The notes under the pieces are model-generated. The model was not told the origin of the DNA. It ran no database searches and saw nothing but the letters and a program-made list of their open reading frames with translations. From NCBI GenBank assembly GCA_964035545.1, contig OZ037769.1:11413133-11477132 (forward strand): 64,000 nt of DNA. The letters are read 5' to 3'. Each line of letters starts with the position of its first letter. Within the stretch, counting starts at the first letter, position 1. A program made the position numbers and the translations under genes. Source of the DNA: Bugula neritina (Eukaryota; Bryozoa; Gymnolaemata; Cheilostomatida; Bugulidae). Below are positions 53,092-64,000 of the stretch, one piece after another.

Positions 53092-55299
53092 ATGATGGTG
53101 TCTCATCTTCTTGTCAAATTGCTATTCGTCAGCATCTCTCTATTCTCCTACACAGCATCTGCTTTCCTGTATGAACTGACATTTAATGTTGATGCTGGAA
53201 AAGTAGAATGCTTTCATCAATATGTTGTTATGAAAGGCGTCCTTGAGATTCACTTTCAGGTAAATATTCTGAAATATCTGGCTACTTAACTAGTTCTAGA
53301 CTACCATTTTCTGCTTATCCTTTTTGGTAATATTTGAATGTTTTAAAAAAATGTATCTACCAAAATAATTTTTGCAGAATTTAAAAATATGCTATACAAT
53401 GCAGAGAGAAGCTCCAAAAAGTTGGCTCATAACCATGTAGTCTCCTTTTATTATAGAATGTATTTTTCTTTTGTACATGTGTTTATTCCAGTTGGATTCA
53501 GTAACCTAATCTCGGGCTTTCTAGCTACGCAGAAAAACTTTCAAATTGCTAATCTAAGTGTATAATTGTTGATTTTTAAATACAGCTAAATTTGTTAAGA
53601 TTTGATTCACCTTTTTATTTTATTTACAATTACAATAATGAAATACTGAGAAGAATTGAGGTGTGCTTACAAGTTAGTTCTGCAACTTTTTTCTAAATTA
53701 AACAGATTATTACATCTTTCGATTCAACAGGTGCTACAGGGTGGTGAAATGGACATTGACTTCTTAACTCGATCTCCTGGCAATGAAATCTTGCGATCTG
53801 ATGAGAGGAGCCGAACTGGCACTCATCAGTACGTCATTCTACATTACCAGTCACTAGCAGTTTTCCACAGGAATTTCGTACATACACTATGTCACTCTTA
53901 AATAGCAATATTATAAATATATTAATTGATCACAGTATGCATCAGTGCTACACTGAGACCAAACCTATTTTATTTTTATTATTTGTTTTGCTGAAACAAA
54001 TTCAGAGTATGCTGGCATGTTTGTCTATTCTATATCTCTTCACTATGCTTACTACAGAATAGATTGTCAGTTGGTTCATTCACTATTACTTGCTCATGAG
54101 GCTAACTCGCTCTTGTGTGTTTCCTGTAGAGTATATACAAAAGAAGGCGGGACTTATGAGTTCTGTTTCGACAACTCCTTTAGTCAATTTACATCAAAGA
54201 TGGTTTTCTTTGAGTTATACTCCGAAATAAAGGAAACAAGTTTTGTGAATGGGGAGTTGTATGCAGAGAAGTTTGAGACATCCGAGGTTGAAGCAGATGT
54301 GAAAAATAGAATGAAACAGAGTTTTGTCCAGATAAAGGTAAGCTCTGGGTGATCTTTCACTTGAGTTATAAAATGACCTCTTCTATAGCATTACTAGCAT
54401 GTTGTAGAGTTGTCTCCCCACAGTATTGCTATTGTGTATAGTAAAGAGTTGTCTCTCCACAGTATTACTAGTATATTGTGAAATTGCCTGCATATTATCA
54501 CTAATATCTTGTATATTATAGAGTTCTCTCCCCCTTTATTGTGTCAGTAGTATATTGTAGAGTTGCCTTTTCCTGTAATAGTACAGATATTGTATAGTGT
54601 AGAGTTTTCTTAGTGTATAGAGTTGGAGTTTTCTATAGTATTACTGATCTGTGGTATAGACTATAGTGTATCACCAGTGTTCTTGTGTTATGTATTTTAG
54701 AGCAGTCTTTCTATAGTACGCGGTAAACTCAGTAAAATCAAGAACTCCCAAAGCCACCTGCGAGGGTACATGAAGAGAGACAGAAGTATAACTGAGGCTA
54801 ACTTTTCTCGAGTCAATTTATTCTCAAGTGAGCTGTGTTTCTCTGGAATCTGTGTTGAACATTATTAACCTCTTAGATAAGAGAGACTGTTGATGGGGTT
54901 GCACATGCTTAAACAATCATACAGCAGTACAGTTGATAAGCTCTAAATAAAAGTACTTGTTTAGGGTTTTAGCAGTTTGTATCTTTAATAATGTGTGTAC
55001 TCTTGAGTTAAAACACATCTTGTGATTGGCTTACATTTAATAAGAATGCAACATTACTTATTATAATGTATGTGATATACTTATACTGTGATGTTACTTA
55101 TTCCATTCCATTTGTTCATGTCTCTCAGGGTAAACTGTTAGAAAGTCTGTTCTGTCTAGTTCTATGCCTGTGACTGACTGGTAACTTGTTTGCTGCAGGT
55201 TTCTATATGATTATGATGATAACGGTCAGCATGGTACAGGTGGTCACTATCAGGAGTCTGTTTAAGCCACCATCTCATCAAATGAAGCAGACTACATAG
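53092..55299 (+). CDS. Transmembrane emp24 domain-containing (p24 family) protein
   Basis: Five exons keep frame: 53092-53259, 53731-53828, 54130-54337, 54701-54827, 55199-55299; 233 aa. p24 proteins are type I membrane proteins of the early secretory pathway that sort cargo into COPI/COPII vesicles. Visible parts: signal peptide (about 1-24, ending TASA), GOLD domain with the two conserved cysteines C40 (VECFHQ) and C101 (EFCFDN), a coiled-coil leading to RDRSITEANFSRVN, which is the family's near-universal ARDRx-x-E-x-N-x-x-RVx block, then one membrane helix (about 203-219) with the conserved Gln (VSMVQV). The tail is RSLFKPPSHQMKQTT: it keeps an L-F pair but has no dilysine at the end, unlike most p24 proteins. 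It resembles the gamma (TMED1/5/6) group, without a firm subtype. AATAAA at 55887 may end the transcript. Confidence 0.93.
54380..54690. repeat. Degenerate minisatellite in TMED intron 3
   Basis: Several drifting copies of a unit with TAGAGTTGTCTCCCCACAG and AGTATTACTAGTATATTGT. Some copies contain CCACAG, a good-looking but apparently unused splice acceptor. Confidence 0.65.
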
Positions 55300-58294
55300 T
55301 ATTATTATAGTATGATATAATGGCAGCATAGTATTGTGACCTTTCACCTCTGTCACTAACCTGATATGTCATTCCAGTTATTCACACGCCTTCTATCGCA
55401 ACTCTGTAATACCTATCCTAGAGTATAATGTTCTCTTGTAGATCTTCAATTACTTTTTACCATTTATGGTTCTACAAAATGTTAGATGATCTATTTCTTA
55501 CTGATGTAAGATTTCTTACTGTTAATTTAGAGCTATGAGTCCATTTTATAGATTTTTGTTTTACTTTTATTTATAATATATGCATATCTTGTTGTTTTGC
55601 TGTGCCATTAGTTTACAAGTGTTTTATACTAGTGTTTTGACAATCTTATTGCGTGATATTCACTTTTACACAAAACCTTTAATCATTCCCAATGCATATT
55701 ATGTTCTTTGCACTTTTTCTATTCCTAACATAGTTATCCACTATATTTATGTTTTGTACGAAGACAAATCAAAGAAGCTCAGTTTATTGTTTTAACTATG
55801 TTTTAAGAGAGCATAATAACTAATAATGTTTTATTGCCATTTTGTATTTAGTATAATATATATAATATGTGTAATGATTTTTATCTAATAAATGTGTGAA
55901 TTTCTAACTTTTCAATTGCTTCTTTTAAAATGTTTTTCCAATGGTATATATGCAGTAGTAATTGAAGAGCAAACGGCTGTTGTACATGATTGCTCCATTC
56001 TTACGAAGGGAATGGCTTATAAATGCATGATTAAGCATTTAAGGGTAGTTCATGGTAGATTGGTGCATTTTCTTTGTCAACTATATATAATTTGCTGGCC
56101 ACTGACTTACACAAATAGTACACCTTGAAATTAGTTTTGTAGGTATGTTGATAGCAGAGTATGATGACAACCAAATATATATGCTATAACTTTACAGCAA
56201 TAGCACCCTTATATGTTTTCTAGAACATTATAAAGTTAAATAACTATTTGTGCAACTTCTAAGTTCATTACAATTTACCCATATGAATATTGTATATATG
56301 GTCATTTTATATTATATATGCAGATTAAGGACTAGACACCATCAGAAAATTTTCTTGATGATAATGGAAAAAAATATATATAGAAAGAAACTGTGTGTAA
56401 CACTTTTAGGTAGGAAGATAGTGTATGCAGTAGACAATGTTCAATAAGTTGCTAAATAACAGAAGAAGGGCTAAACTTTATAGGTAAAGTAGTTAAAAGT
56501 CACAGCCATGTAGTGGAAAGGGAGATAACTTCAATTCTTGTAGCAGCTTCAGACCAAAAAGTCTGCTGTACCAGGAATACATGTAAATGATTTTACAGCT
56601 GCCAATGATATCTAAATTAAATTACTATTATTATTATTGAGAGAATTGGGTCATGCATATTCAATAGTCTGCCTCTTATTACCAAGAGTTTTCAGTACGA
56701 AAAAAACTATTGTTATCTGATTGGTCAGCTTAGTATTATAGCAAATAGCATATGACTATAGCGTATACATTCTAGAACGTTCTACTCTCAAAAAAAGTAA
56801 TAGTTGACTACAATAATTTGATAACATGGCCAGTGCAGCACACTTTCTTTTAAGCATGAAAAACCCTTCTAATGCTAGCTTACAGTCCTCCCTCCTCTCA
56901 ACAATAGTAAAGACAATTCAACCTAAAAACTCTTCTTCCTTTCAATAAGCTACATGTTGGTAATGATATCGAATAGCTCTTATAATTTTTTCTGTCATTA
57001 AACTGTTTCCTAATAAAATTGCTTGATTCTGCCCATTCTGTCGATGATTCTGTTATTTGATGTGTATTCTTATTTACTGAATGAAATTATTGTTTTTTTT
57101 TTGGGATTTTGATTTGAAGATATTTTTGGGTATTCGCATTCTTTCTCAGTATATGCTGTAATCACTTTTTACTATAGAATATGTATAAATAACATATATG
57201 GTAATAAAGTGTATATCTTAGCAGATAGGTATGAAAATATAAGGGCATAGACCAGCCTAAAAACTCATCTCTGCACAATTAGTTCTATTTTACTTTATCA
57301 TATTTTAAATAATAAAATAAGACATATAATATGATTATGTATCATAATGCATAATAATATTATTATAATGCATATAGCAGGTTTTAACATGCTATATTAA
57401 ATAAAAAATATCCACCTCATTTGTTATTGTTTAGTGCTATCTTATATTATTGATTTATAGTAAAAACTTTAAAACATGCTGCTCTTTTCAAAATGGTTGC
57501 CGAATTTACCAAGATATGCACTTAAACTATGCTTCTTTGTATGATATTATAACAATGTAAAGGAATGCAAATGTTTACTACTTGTATTAAGAGTTATTTA
57601 CTCAATGAAACTTCACTTAATTTCAAGTTCTTTATAATAAATATAATACAGTAATATATTCAATAGAGCTAGGGCTAATTTAAAGTAAACATTTGATTAA
57701 TCATGATTGCATAATTTTCAACTATATGACAAAACCTATCAATTGTATTGAAAGCATTGATTAATTATTATTGATTTATTAAGTGTGACAAAATAGCATT
57801 AACTTTGCGATTATATTTATATAATAACACACTTTACAGCAGTATACCAAGGTAGTTGTGGAAAGTTTAAGAAACTGTTTAATAAAATAATGAAAATATT
57901 TGAGAATAATTCAAAATGACAACTTTAATAATATATTCAACAAGAATAAACGTGCTTAATGAATAAAAAATAAATTTTAAATGATGAACAGACTAAAATC
58001 TTTTCTACACTCTTTTATCAACAGCTGTAATTATATACATCAGTGAAATTTAATAAACAATTTGGTTGATGTAATAACACTAAGCAATAAGCTACTGTCA
58101 ACAATCGCAGACCAAATTTTGTTTAACCTGATGTCAAACTAGAGTTTGTATGTTACACTATGTTATACCCCAACTTGCAAATTCAATGTAATGCAACAAT
58201 AGTGTACTAATAATCAAAACTTGCAACTTTGTATTTATAATTATTAGTTTGCAATAAACTTATCAATAGTGTGGTAACTGCACCAACTTTAACA
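55300..58294. other. Intergenic between TMED and the potassium channel gene
   Basis: AT-rich, with no exon or element I can support. AATAAA at 55887-55892 is a likely TMED polyadenylation signal. The promoter of the channel gene should be at the right end, but no motif is distinctive. Confidence 0.5.
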
Positions 58295-61200
58295 ATGAAT
58301 TATATGGATGAAATGCAAGGTAAGTAATTAATATAACTTAGCTTGTTGTATACAATTCTAATTAGTAGGTAATGATGCATTGTCATAATACTAAATTATA
58401 TGTATTCCACTGCAAAGTTATCATTTATACCTTAAAAAAACATTGTTTGGTATCATAGTATAAAACTAAATTGCATTCAGTAATCATATAATTTTTAAAA
58501 CAGATGTAGTCAAAACTTTTTCTTCAATATGCTCTTTATTGATCACAAAAAGCAGCATGCAGTAAGTTGTGATTTTTTAGCAGTTCATAGCAACTGAAGT
58601 CAATTGGTCAGAGAGTTTTGGGGCTTAAAACTACTGTTTTACAGTTTTGCAATAATAGACTAATTTACATGATAGCTTTGGGTCTCTGTGCTCGTAAAAG
58701 ACCTAGGACAGATTATCCTACCCGGGACATATGCCCTACCTAGATCTACAGATTATTTATGGTGTTTAACCTAGGTAGGTCTAGGGTCTAGGTAGGTCTT
58801 GCACCAGGTGTAGGGCCTAGGTAGGTCTTGCACCAGGTGTAGGGCCTAGGTAGGTCTTGCACCAGGTGTAGGGCCTAGGTAGGTCTTGCGCCAGGTGTAG
58901 GGCCTAGGTCGATTTTTTTCAGATTACCAAGGGTGTATACTGACTAGGGGTATATACATGACCAAGGTATCCTGGATACCTATCTATTAAAGTTCCCACA
59001 GAGCATAGAGCATATTATATAGGCTTACAGATTTCTACTACACTTTCCCCAAAACAATTTATTAATCTATCATGCGCTGCTAACAAGTTCTTTATTCTAT
59101 TAAAAAGTAGCATTGTGTTATAAAGTCAAGGTCAACAACTTATAGACTTTTGAGCTGCTCTTCTCCTCATAACTTTTTCATTGTTTAGCCTAACAATATC
59201 TATCTCAACCTCAGCATTTTCTGTTTTATATCTTTTTAAATAATTGCTAAATTATTTATAAACTTGAATCGAAACTATAACACAGTTGTGAAAAACAGAC
59301 TTTGCATCTTTGTCCATTCATTATTTAATGTCCAACTGTTAATGTATTTCGATTGTTGATTGTAAGTACTTTGACCATCTGTGTTGTACAATTTTACGTT
59401 ATTTATAATGTTATAATGTTATATGTTTATAAGTTATAATGCAAGGTTATAAAATTATAATAAACTCAAATTTGAAACATTGCATGCCTGTAACTTTAAA
59501 ATTCCAAAATCTATCTTCAATAAATAGGTGTACTTGGTTCCTGAAATGAAATAGCAGTACCAGGTTTGTTGCAAATGGGCCCATTACAAAAATGTTAAGA
59601 CTGTTAGTTGAAAGCTTATCAAAAATCAACCAATCAAACTTCATGACCAAAATAACAAGAGTGGATAAGAACTCTTATTTGGATATATTGACAAAAAACT
59701 CACGGAAGTTTAGAGTGAGAAACCCGTGATGGAAAGGGTTTTTGTTAGAAAGGCTTAAGGACTTGTTTAGATGAGGCACAGGAGCAATTATGACTGAATG
59801 CTCTTCCTAACATCGCCAATGACCTTTCTCAGGTTTTGAACCCATGACTTCATGTTTACTAACCATGCGCTCTAACCCCTAGACCACGGCTGCTCTCTAT
59901 ATACTGACTTAAACCCAGCATATTAAAAATATTCAAGATGTAAAAACACAAAAGTTCTGCATCATATCTACTATAGTTGCAATGCCTTTGTCAATGTTGA
60001 TTATTTTGTTAACAAAATCCTTATATATGTACAAAATTACTTTGTTATTTTATATGCACAGGGGGTTTTAAATAAAGATTTTGCTACATTAAAACCTGTT
60101 TTATCCATATGCCTGAATGTATTACATTACACGTATATTATTGTTGTCTGCAGGTCTCAAACATGCCGAGTTGCGTCAACGTCGGAACATAAGTGCAGTG
60201 CCTTGTGCCACAGTAAATTTAAACAACAACGCACGTAAAAATGGTGGGCGGAGGCTCAACATTCCAGGGGTGTCGGGCTACAATACACCCAGCACCAAGG
60301 CTATATGCATCAACTTTGTGACGGTGGTAATTTCCACCATAGGACTGATATTTCTAGTACTCGGCTACTGCTGTTTGGGAGGTGCCGTGTTTGAATGGCT
60401 AGAATCAAACACCGAGAAAGAGACTATCGTGAACAACAGACGTCATGTGGAGGCATTGGTGAAACAACACGCTGCCAATCTGTACAAGCAGCTGCAGGTT
60501 ATAGATGAGAGTGTTGACACAATCACTGTCATAACCGGCATTCTTAACAATGTTAGCCGAGATGCGTACTCCACAGCTAAAAACAGTCAGTGGGATGGAG
60601 AGGGACAAGGAGCTTCCATTAGCTTAGATTGGACATTTCCAGGAGCTATACTATTTTCTGCAACTACCATTACAACCATAGGTGTGTTGGTTTTGAGTTC
60701 TTCATGTATTTATGCTTCAATAATAAACATCAATGGTAGCACTTCTGAGCTATATTTATATGCTAAGAAATGCTTTAATAATTTTCCATATAGCCTATCA
60801 TGTCCAACAATATGAATTGTAGACTATTTAAACCCCTAAATTTAGTGTTAGGCTCATTGTTCTAGTTTAGATAATGGAATTATTTTGGGATAGCAGTTTA
60901 AATTCAATGTAATACTCAGCTAAATACATATTATGTACCTATTTTTATATCTGTGGAGGATTTGGATTTATTACGCCAGCAACAGTTACTGGTCGGATAA
61001 TCTGCATATTCTACTCAGTGTTTGGGATTCCCATAACTATGCTGGCTATAGCTAACCTCGGGCTATGGTTTGCCAGGCAAGTGAGGAAAGTACACAAAGT
61101 CACTACTAAACTAAGGAAGAAGGAAAAATCCGAGGGTCGGTCAACTGAGGTGAGTCGTTCATAGCTTGGCTATCTTGAGACAGGAAACGCCTGCAAACAT

Positions 61201-61375
61201 TCGTACTTAGTAGATTGTATTCATATTCATATTCATATTCATATTCATATTCATATTCATATTCATATTTATATTCGTGTGTGCGTGTGTGTGTGCGTGT
61301 GTGTGTGTGTGTGCGTGTGTGTGCGCGTGTGTGTGCGTGTGTGCGCGTGTGTGTGCGTGTGTGTGGGTGTGTGTG

Positions 61376-61418
<43 letters not shown>

Positions 61419-62685
61419 GTGTGCGTGTGAGTGTGTGTGTATGAATAATATAGTGCATTTCATATTAGACTTATGTCTCTTGTCTTAATATAAAAGCAGA
61501 TGGAATAAAGCAGGCTGACTTTTAAAACTATGAATGGATGTTAGATATAGAATTAGCCATTGCTATATAAAGAGTACAATGTATTCAGGTCGTTAGAGCT
61601 GCATAATATGTTATTTACATGCTACGTTATGTCATATTATGCAAATTGGGTAAATTATTTCTTAAACTTCTGAGTCATCCTTGATGGATTTTGCAAAACT
61701 TGGCCCTGGTTATGCATACTTTTACTCTGATACAAATAATTTTCTTGCATTTAATAAACATTCATATTTCTAGGTCCCAGTAATAGTATCTCTGATAATT
61801 ATGGTGGGATACATCCTCAGTGGAGCTGCGCTATTCTCTCAGTGGGAAGACAACATTGGCTTTGTGGATGGAGCTTACTTCTGTTTTATTACTTTAACTA
61901 CCATAGGATTTGGTGATATTGTTAGTATGCAAATACTCATTCTGCTATAAGTGTACTCACTAATAGCTAAATGTCATGTGATTATATGGAATTGAGATTT
62001 AAATAGTTTCTTTCTGAAAAGAACTTCTAATTTAAATAATACACATGTGGGTTTATAGTTGCTATCCTTAAAATAACCCCCACCCCACCCCCCCTTCTGA
62101 TAGCAAGGTCTCTTTTGCGTGCTAAGGGCTTTTCACTATTGTGTCGAGGATCAACTATGACTAAATGCCCTTCCTAGCATTACTAATGGCTTTTAGTGAG
62201 ATTTGAGGCACTGACCTTTTAGTTTAAATAATTTATTTCCAAAAAAACTCATAAGAGTTATGATCTTTTTCAACTTGTTGTTTCATAGAAGCAACAGGTT
62301 AAGAAGTTAGAAAACTCACTAGAGTTTAAAATACCCAAAACAGTTCCCTAGTTGGCATGAGAGACACTCCTGCATTACCTAAAATATGCTGTAAAACCTG
62401 TTTGCAAAATGAATAAAATTTTTATAGGTTCCAGGAGTGTACACAGGAAAGGGGGACTGGATCACTCAGAAGGACAACATGCAGTCTGGCGGAAACGCCC
62501 TAAAGCTAATTATATGCGGTGTATACTTGTTCTTCGGACTGTCACTGTTAGCCATGTGTCTAGACCTCATGAAGGAGGAAGTGAGAGCCAACTTTCTTTG
62601 GCTCGGATACAAGACCAAATTAATGAGTCAAAAATCATCAGATGAAGTGATTGAGGACTATGTTAAACAGCAGACAGGTGGATAG
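58295..62685 (+). CDS. Two-pore domain potassium channel (K2P/KCNK family)
   Basis: Five exons keep frame: 58295-58319, 60154-60681, 60959-61149, 61774-61920, 62428-62685; 382 aa. It is a plasma-membrane background K+ channel; two subunits form one pore. Order seen: basic N-terminus (RQRRN, RKNGGRR), M1 (about 62-87), a long extracellular cap with an N-V-S glycosylation site, pore helix WTFPGAILFSATTITTIG with selectivity filter TIGFG (183-187), M2 (about 197-218), basic linker (RKVHKVTTKLRKKEK), M3 (249-270), second pore FITLTTIGFGDIVPG (filter 291-295), M4 (about 322-344), and a short C-terminus. Filter one is split by an intron after TTIG, a classic K2P intron position. Both filters read GFG; GYG is more usual for the first. 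The tiny first exon (8 codons) is inferred from phase and could be replaced by another start. Subfamily cannot be named from motifs alone. Confidence 0.95.
58772..58912. repeat. 29-bp minisatellite in the K2P intron 1
   Basis: Four units with TAGGTAGGTCTTGCACCAGG starting at a fixed 29-base step (GCACC at 58801, 58830, 58859, and GCGCC at 58888), preceded by partial units. Confidence 0.95.
59718..59903 (-). mobile_element. tRNA-derived SINE (copy with head)
   Basis: On the minus strand the head has an A box TGGTCTAGGGGTTAGAGCGC and a B box GGGTTCAAAACC at tRNA spacing (59825-59898), followed by a body with AGGAAGAGCATTCAGTCATA and ACAAGTCCTTAAGCC. The body recurs at 6005-6111 and, diverged, at 62100-62222. 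A tRNA head plus a shared unrelated body is the definition of a SINE. Located in K2P intron 1. Confidence 0.75.
61216..61440. repeat. (ATTCAT)n followed by (GT)n/(GTGTGC)n microsatellites
   Basis: About nine ATTCAT hexamers, then about 165 bases of GT with interspersed GTGCGT, in K2P intron 3. Confidence 0.97.
62100..62222 (-). mobile_element. Diverged SINE copy
   Basis: GCTAAGGGCTTTTCACTATTG, ACTATGACTAAATGCCCTTC and a B-box remnant GTGAGATTTGAGGCACTGAC line up with the copy at 59718-59903. The A box is not recognisable. In the last K2P intron. Confidence 0.55.
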
Positions 62686-63421
62686 TGCACTAGGAGTGTA
62701 AGAGGGGGCCAAAAGATAGATTTTACCTGTTCATATACAAAATTTGTAATACAGTTTTATACTAGATTATTAAAATAAGATATTTGTGTTTTCTTTGTAG
62801 TATTAAACTGAATTTTACTCATAATTATATTGATTGTGAGGAAAAACAAAATATTTTAGTGCTGGTTGATGAAGAAAAATTAAATATAAATTGAATCATC
62901 ACAGTTTTGGAATGCATTAATGATATAATCTAAATATTTTTAGATTAATACCCATTAAGTAAAAAATATAAAAATAACAAAATATTAGAAGCAAAAGTGC
63001 TGTGATACTGTATAAATAATTATAGAAAGCATGAGAAAAATACAACATATGTATAGAATAACCATGGCTCACTGTTATAGCTACATATAGCAACGGGTTA
63101 CAGGATTGAGAGAAATTTAATTTTACAGATCTATCAGAAATGTTATGCAGTAGTTAAATTATGCAATTATAAAGGAAAAAATGTAACAAAACTTGTAAAC
63201 AGAATGCAATAATTCAAAAAATAATAAAGAAAAAACAGTTGAACTTCTTGATGATTGTCTTTGAAAAAAAATATAAATTTAGCTCAATGCGATATTGTAA
63301 ATTTCACAGCATTTAAACAAAAAGCTTGAAAGATTGTTAAACAATATAGAGTGTGAATCAGTTAGTGCAGGCACCTGTTCGTGAATTTCAAGCCTGCAGA
63401 CAAGGTAAGTAAATATGGAGT
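62686..63421. other. Convergent spacer between K2P and CARD genes
   Basis: Very AT-rich; the 3' UTRs of the two convergent genes should lie here. No coding sequence is seen. Confidence 0.5.
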
Positions 63422-63608
63422 CTACGACACAATGTCTTCCTCACACAGAATCTGACACACGTGGGACTGTTTGCTATTGTGTAAAGCCCTGAGTAAAGAA
63501 GGAAAAGCTTTTTGACCTCGACAAAGGATAATCTGTAGCAGCTTCTCACACATTTGCTTACGAGACTTTTCGGCAGATATGACTTGTATGTCTTCTTCAG
63601 TTAAAATT
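63422..63608 (-). CDS. CARD-domain protein, last exon only (gene continues beyond the right edge)
   Basis: On the minus strand an acceptor TTAACAG precedes a 187-base exon: one carried base, then 61 codons and a TAG. It reads LTEEDIQVISAEKSRKQMCE, then KLLQIILCRGQKAFPSLLRA, then LHNSKQSHVCQILCEEDIVS. This matches the C-terminal half of a caspase recruitment domain: L-t-x-x-E/D-x-x-x-I at helix 3, the I-x-A-x-x-[ST] step, LL-x-x-[IL]-x-x-RG-x-x-AF in helix 4, and L-x-x-x-x-Q-x-x-[LV] in helix 5/6. CARDs make homotypic contacts in apoptosis and innate signalling (caspase-2/9, CRADD, NOD, BIRC types). The partner domains upstream are outside the window or not visible in 63609-64000, so the parent protein cannot be named. 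A CARD at the very C-terminus is compatible with BIRC- or CARD-adaptor-like architectures. Confidence 0.75.
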
Positions 63609-64000
63609 CTGTTAAAAAGTGATTACATGCTGAACTTGATATAAAAACCCACATATTTTTTTAACTCCGAATTATTTGATAGCTTGATTACAATATAGCT
63701 GCTGGAACGTAATTGTGATATCTAACTTAAATTACTGGAAGCCAGTGTCAGTATTTGGAGTTATCTCTTCTATATTATTAGCAGATAACTCCAACTATAA
63801 ACTAATTCATGTAACATAGCAAACCTGCTGGGAATATAAATTAGTGATGCACGAGCCATTTAAAGCTATTTGGTATATCATTTTGTTTTGATAACAGATT
63901 TTATCAAAAGGCGGCAAGATTTAGTTAAGACTGTAAGAAGTTAATGAGTAGCAGGTGAACACAACTCTCCATACAGATATATACACGCTGTGCACAGTGC
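63609..64000 (-). other. Presumed intron of the CARD gene
   Basis: Upstream of the CARD exon on the minus strand; I found no second exon before the window edge. Confidence 0.5.

Noticed and set aside
61207-61488. His-Thr and Cys-Val repeat frames
   Set aside because: Translations of the (GT)n microsatellite.

Overview
This is a window of animal nuclear genome. It is AT-rich (roughly two thirds A+T by eye) and full of microsatellites, minisatellites and transposon remnants. Its genes are split into many short exons with GT-AG introns. The gene set (CaM kinase I, a mitochondrial complex I subunit, an MK-STYX type pseudophosphatase, a BRD10/KIAA2026-type chromatin protein, a p24 cargo receptor, a two-pore potassium channel, a CARD protein) says metazoan and bilaterian-like. 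An invertebrate, perhaps a lophotrochozoan such as a mollusc or bryozoan, fits best, but the species cannot be fixed from the sequence alone. I rebuilt every gene model by hand from conserved residues, splice sites and phase; there is no transcript evidence.

Layout, left to right. 1-6.5 kb: intergenic, with a TTAA-flanked inverted-repeat element, a long (CT)n tract and a degenerate ACT/AGT repeat field. 6.5-13.75 kb (+): CAMK1, 10 coding exons, 349 aa. 14.0-17.5 kb (-): NDUFB11, 3 exons, 173 aa. 17.6-18.5 kb: a fold-back MITE and a LINE 3' end. 18.9-25.3 kb (+): an unrecognised secreted cysteine-rich protein, 4 exons, 193 aa. 27.2-30.7 kb (+): STYXL1-like pseudophosphatase, 7 exons, 287 aa. 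31.3-46.7 kb (-): BRD10/KIAA2026-like bromodomain protein, 18 exons, 1604 aa, whose introns carry several minisatellites, two hAT insertions and a second TTAA element. 46.7-53.1 kb: intergenic, with repeat fields, a solo LTR and LINE fragments. 53.1-55.3 kb (+): TMED/p24 protein, 5 exons, 233 aa. 58.3-62.7 kb (+): two-pore domain K+ channel, 5 exons, 382 aa. 63.4-63.6 kb (-): last exon of a CARD-domain gene that runs off the right edge.

The genes do not form a functional cluster; they cover Ca2+ signalling, respiration, secretion, membrane excitability, chromatin and death/innate signalling, as expected of an ordinary animal chromosome. I found no clearly new multi-gene system. The points most worth a second look are: the repeat-in-repeat structure of the BRD10-like introns (hAT elements inserted into minisatellites, one with a perfect 8-bp target duplication and a second element nested inside it); the uncharacterised eight-cysteine secreted protein; the invertebrate BRD10 homologue with its 13-residue tandem repeats; a GC-AG intron in the STYXL1-like gene; and two TTAA-bounded MITEs.
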